From Candidatus Zymogenus sp. (GTDB lineage: Bacteria > Desulfobacterota > Zymogenia > Zymogenales > Zymogenaceae), in contig JAUWME010000130.1 in the NCBI GenBank assembly GCA_030613285.1, forward strand, positions 1 to 6,826: a DNA stretch of 6,826 bases. The letters run 5' to 3'. Positions 5,874 to 6,826 of this stretch are shown here, piece after piece. Position 1 is the stretch's first letter. Every line of letters starts with the position of its first letter. The translations under genes were made by a program, and so were the position numbers. A model generated the notes under the pieces. It ran no database searches and was not told the origin of the DNA. It saw only the letters and a list, made by a program, of their open reading frames with translations.

Positions 5874-5884
5874 CTCCCTTCTCC
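5874..5884 (-). promoter_or_regulatory. Ribosome-binding site of rnc
   Basis: GGAGAAGGGAG on the minus strand lies in the 20-nt gap after mtaB. AGAAGG ends 6 nt before the rnc ATG. An upstream ATG (overlapping this site) is out of frame with rnc and is not its start. Confidence 0.6.
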
Positions 5885-5890
5885 ATTCAA

Positions 5891-6826
5891 TTAACTTATT
5901 CTATTTCCAAATAGTCCACCATTCATTTGTCGCAATATCTCCACATCAGAAAAGCTATTTATATTATCAGGCACTCCCGGATAATAGACAGTTAAATAGT
6001 TTTCGGACTTTCCACTCAAGATACCATCCTCACACTTTTCTCCAAGCACAACAAGCTTTCTATCAAGATTGTACTCTAAGTAATCTAATCTCATCTTAAA
6101 ATCAAAATCTCTTAACCACTTTGCCCGCTCTCTCTTGACATCACCCATGACTTGATCCTTCATCTTTGATGCGGGAGTGCTTGGCCTGGGTGAATATGGA
6201 AATACGTGAAGGTAGGTTGCAGGAATCTCATTTAGTACCTTAACCGTATTTTCAAATTGGGTATCCCCCTCCCCCGGAAACCCGACCATGACATCAATGC
6301 CGAGGGCGGGCTTGACGCCACTCCCATTAGTATCGCTGCCACCAAAGTGCTTGTTTTTATAAATTTTACTGATCGCCTCATTTACCCTGTTAACAAATAA
6401 ATCACTGCTGTACGGTCTTCTCATGGCTTTCAAGATCGAATCATCACCGCTCTGAAGCGGTACGTGCAGGTGCGGCGTAAAAATGTCAGATTCGGAAATT
6501 ACGGAAATAAGCTCCGACGATAAATCCATAGGCTCAATGGAGCTGATCCTTATCCTTACAGGGGGAGCCTTTTTAGCTATCAATTCTAACAGATCGGCCA
6601 AATTGCTGGAATCACTTTTTTTTGTAATATTGCCTTTTGACGCACTTTTTGCTACAGTATTAGCCCCGTATTTGCCAAGATTGATACCTACAAGAACTAT
6701 CTCTTTGTGTCCACTATCTACCAATCTATCAATCTTGATGAGGACTTCATCGGTGGCAATGCTTCGCTCCCTCCCTCTGGCCAAAGGCACAATGCAATAA
6801 GTACAAAAGGAGTTACACCCTTCCTG
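5891..6826 (-). CDS. mtaB: tRNA (t6A37) methylthiotransferase MtaB, 5'-truncated
   Basis: Radical SAM methylthiotransferase that converts t6A37 to ms2t6A37 in ANN-decoding tRNAs. The frame is open to the right edge: the first visible codons read QEGCNSFCTYCIVP, with cluster cysteines C4, C8 and C11, so the GTG at 6790 is internal. The N-terminal domain carrying the second Fe-S cluster (about 140 residues) lies outside. Visible motifs from the edge: LARGRERS, IVLVGINLGKYG (43-54), RISSIEPMDL (93-102), HLHVPLQSGDD (119-129), DVMVGFPGE (178-186), VFPYSPRPSTPASKM (208-222), and a C-terminal TRAM-type RNA-binding domain at about 255-305. GINLGKYG and SSIEP favour MtaB over MiaB or RimO. Two Ser/Gly/Lys-rich loops, about 55-74 and 157-172, look longer than usual. 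It is the first visible gene of the block, 20 nt before rnc; any promoter is off-window. Confidence 0.9.
   Translation of the reverse strand, partial: QEGCNSFCTYCIVPLARGRERSIATDEVLIKIDRLVDSGHKEIVLVGINLGKYGANTVAKSASKGNITKKSDSSNLADLLELIAKKAPPVRIRISSIEPMDLSSELISVISESDIFTPHLHVPLQSGDDSILKAMRRPYSSDLFVNRVNEAISKIYKNKHFGGSDTNGSGVKPALGIDVMVGFPGEGDTQFENTVKVLNEIPATYLHVFPYSPRPSTPASKMKDQVMGDVKRERAKWLRDFDFKMRLDYLEYNLDRKLVVLGEKCEDGILSGKSENYLTVYYPGVPDNINSFSDVEILRQMNGGLFGNRIS

Noticed and set aside
6788..6790. GTG as the start codon of the right-edge methylthiotransferase
   Set aside because: It would cut through the radical SAM cysteine motif, which is in frame up to the window edge. The gene continues off-window.
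1890..6826. Mobile-element, phage, CRISPR or defence content in the housekeeping block
   Set aside because: All five genes match conserved core families in a known order, with no repeats, integrase, transposase or spacer-like pattern.

Overview
The window is mostly a conserved bacterial housekeeping cluster of RNA-related genes on the minus strand. A short convergent region at the left end carries a PUR-type nucleic-acid-binding protein gene and the 3' part of a phenylacetate-CoA-ligase-like gene. Both ends cut through genes: the left gene lacks its 5' part and the right gene (minus strand) lacks its N-terminal domain. The DNA is moderately AT-rich, with bacterial Shine-Dalgarno sites and tightly packed genes. 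The order mtaB, rnc, radical SAM protein, era, der, with a PaaK-family ligase nearby, suggests a Desulfobacterota ('deltaproteobacterial') or related anaerobic lineage. This is inferred from gene order and family content only; I cannot assign a genus.

Layout from left to right. Positions 1-944 (+) hold the 5'-truncated PaaK-family adenylate-forming ligase. Positions 945-1268 are non-coding and lie between convergent genes; they hold a strong GC hairpin (986-1011) and three copies of the 9-mer TTACAAGCA. Positions 1269-1556 (-) encode a small PUR-domain (DUF3276) protein with an acidic, serine-rich tail. Positions 1557-1888 are non-coding and unusually structured. They contain a good sigma70-type promoter close to the PUR gene, two further candidate promoters upstream, a 10-bp inverted repeat, and a tract that is G-rich on the PUR-sense strand. 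Positions 1889-6826 (-) hold five genes in one direction: mtaB (partial), rnc, a radical SAM protein of unknown substrate, era and der. Intergenic gaps are 20 nt, 9 nt, an 11-nt overlap and 0 nt, so they are almost certainly co-transcribed and partly translationally coupled.

The five-gene block combines tRNA hypermodification (MtaB, ms2t6A37), double-stranded RNA cleavage and rRNA processing (RNase III), 30S maturation (Era) and 50S maturation (Der). The radical SAM protein sits in the middle and is the least understood member. The block is well conserved and not a new system. The most unusual points are a Gly at a normally acidic metal-site position of RNase III, a small repeat-built insertion in Era, and the G-rich, promoter-rich leader of the PUR gene, which could be a target of PUR autoregulation. 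I found no tRNA, rRNA, CRISPR array, insertion sequence or phage signature.
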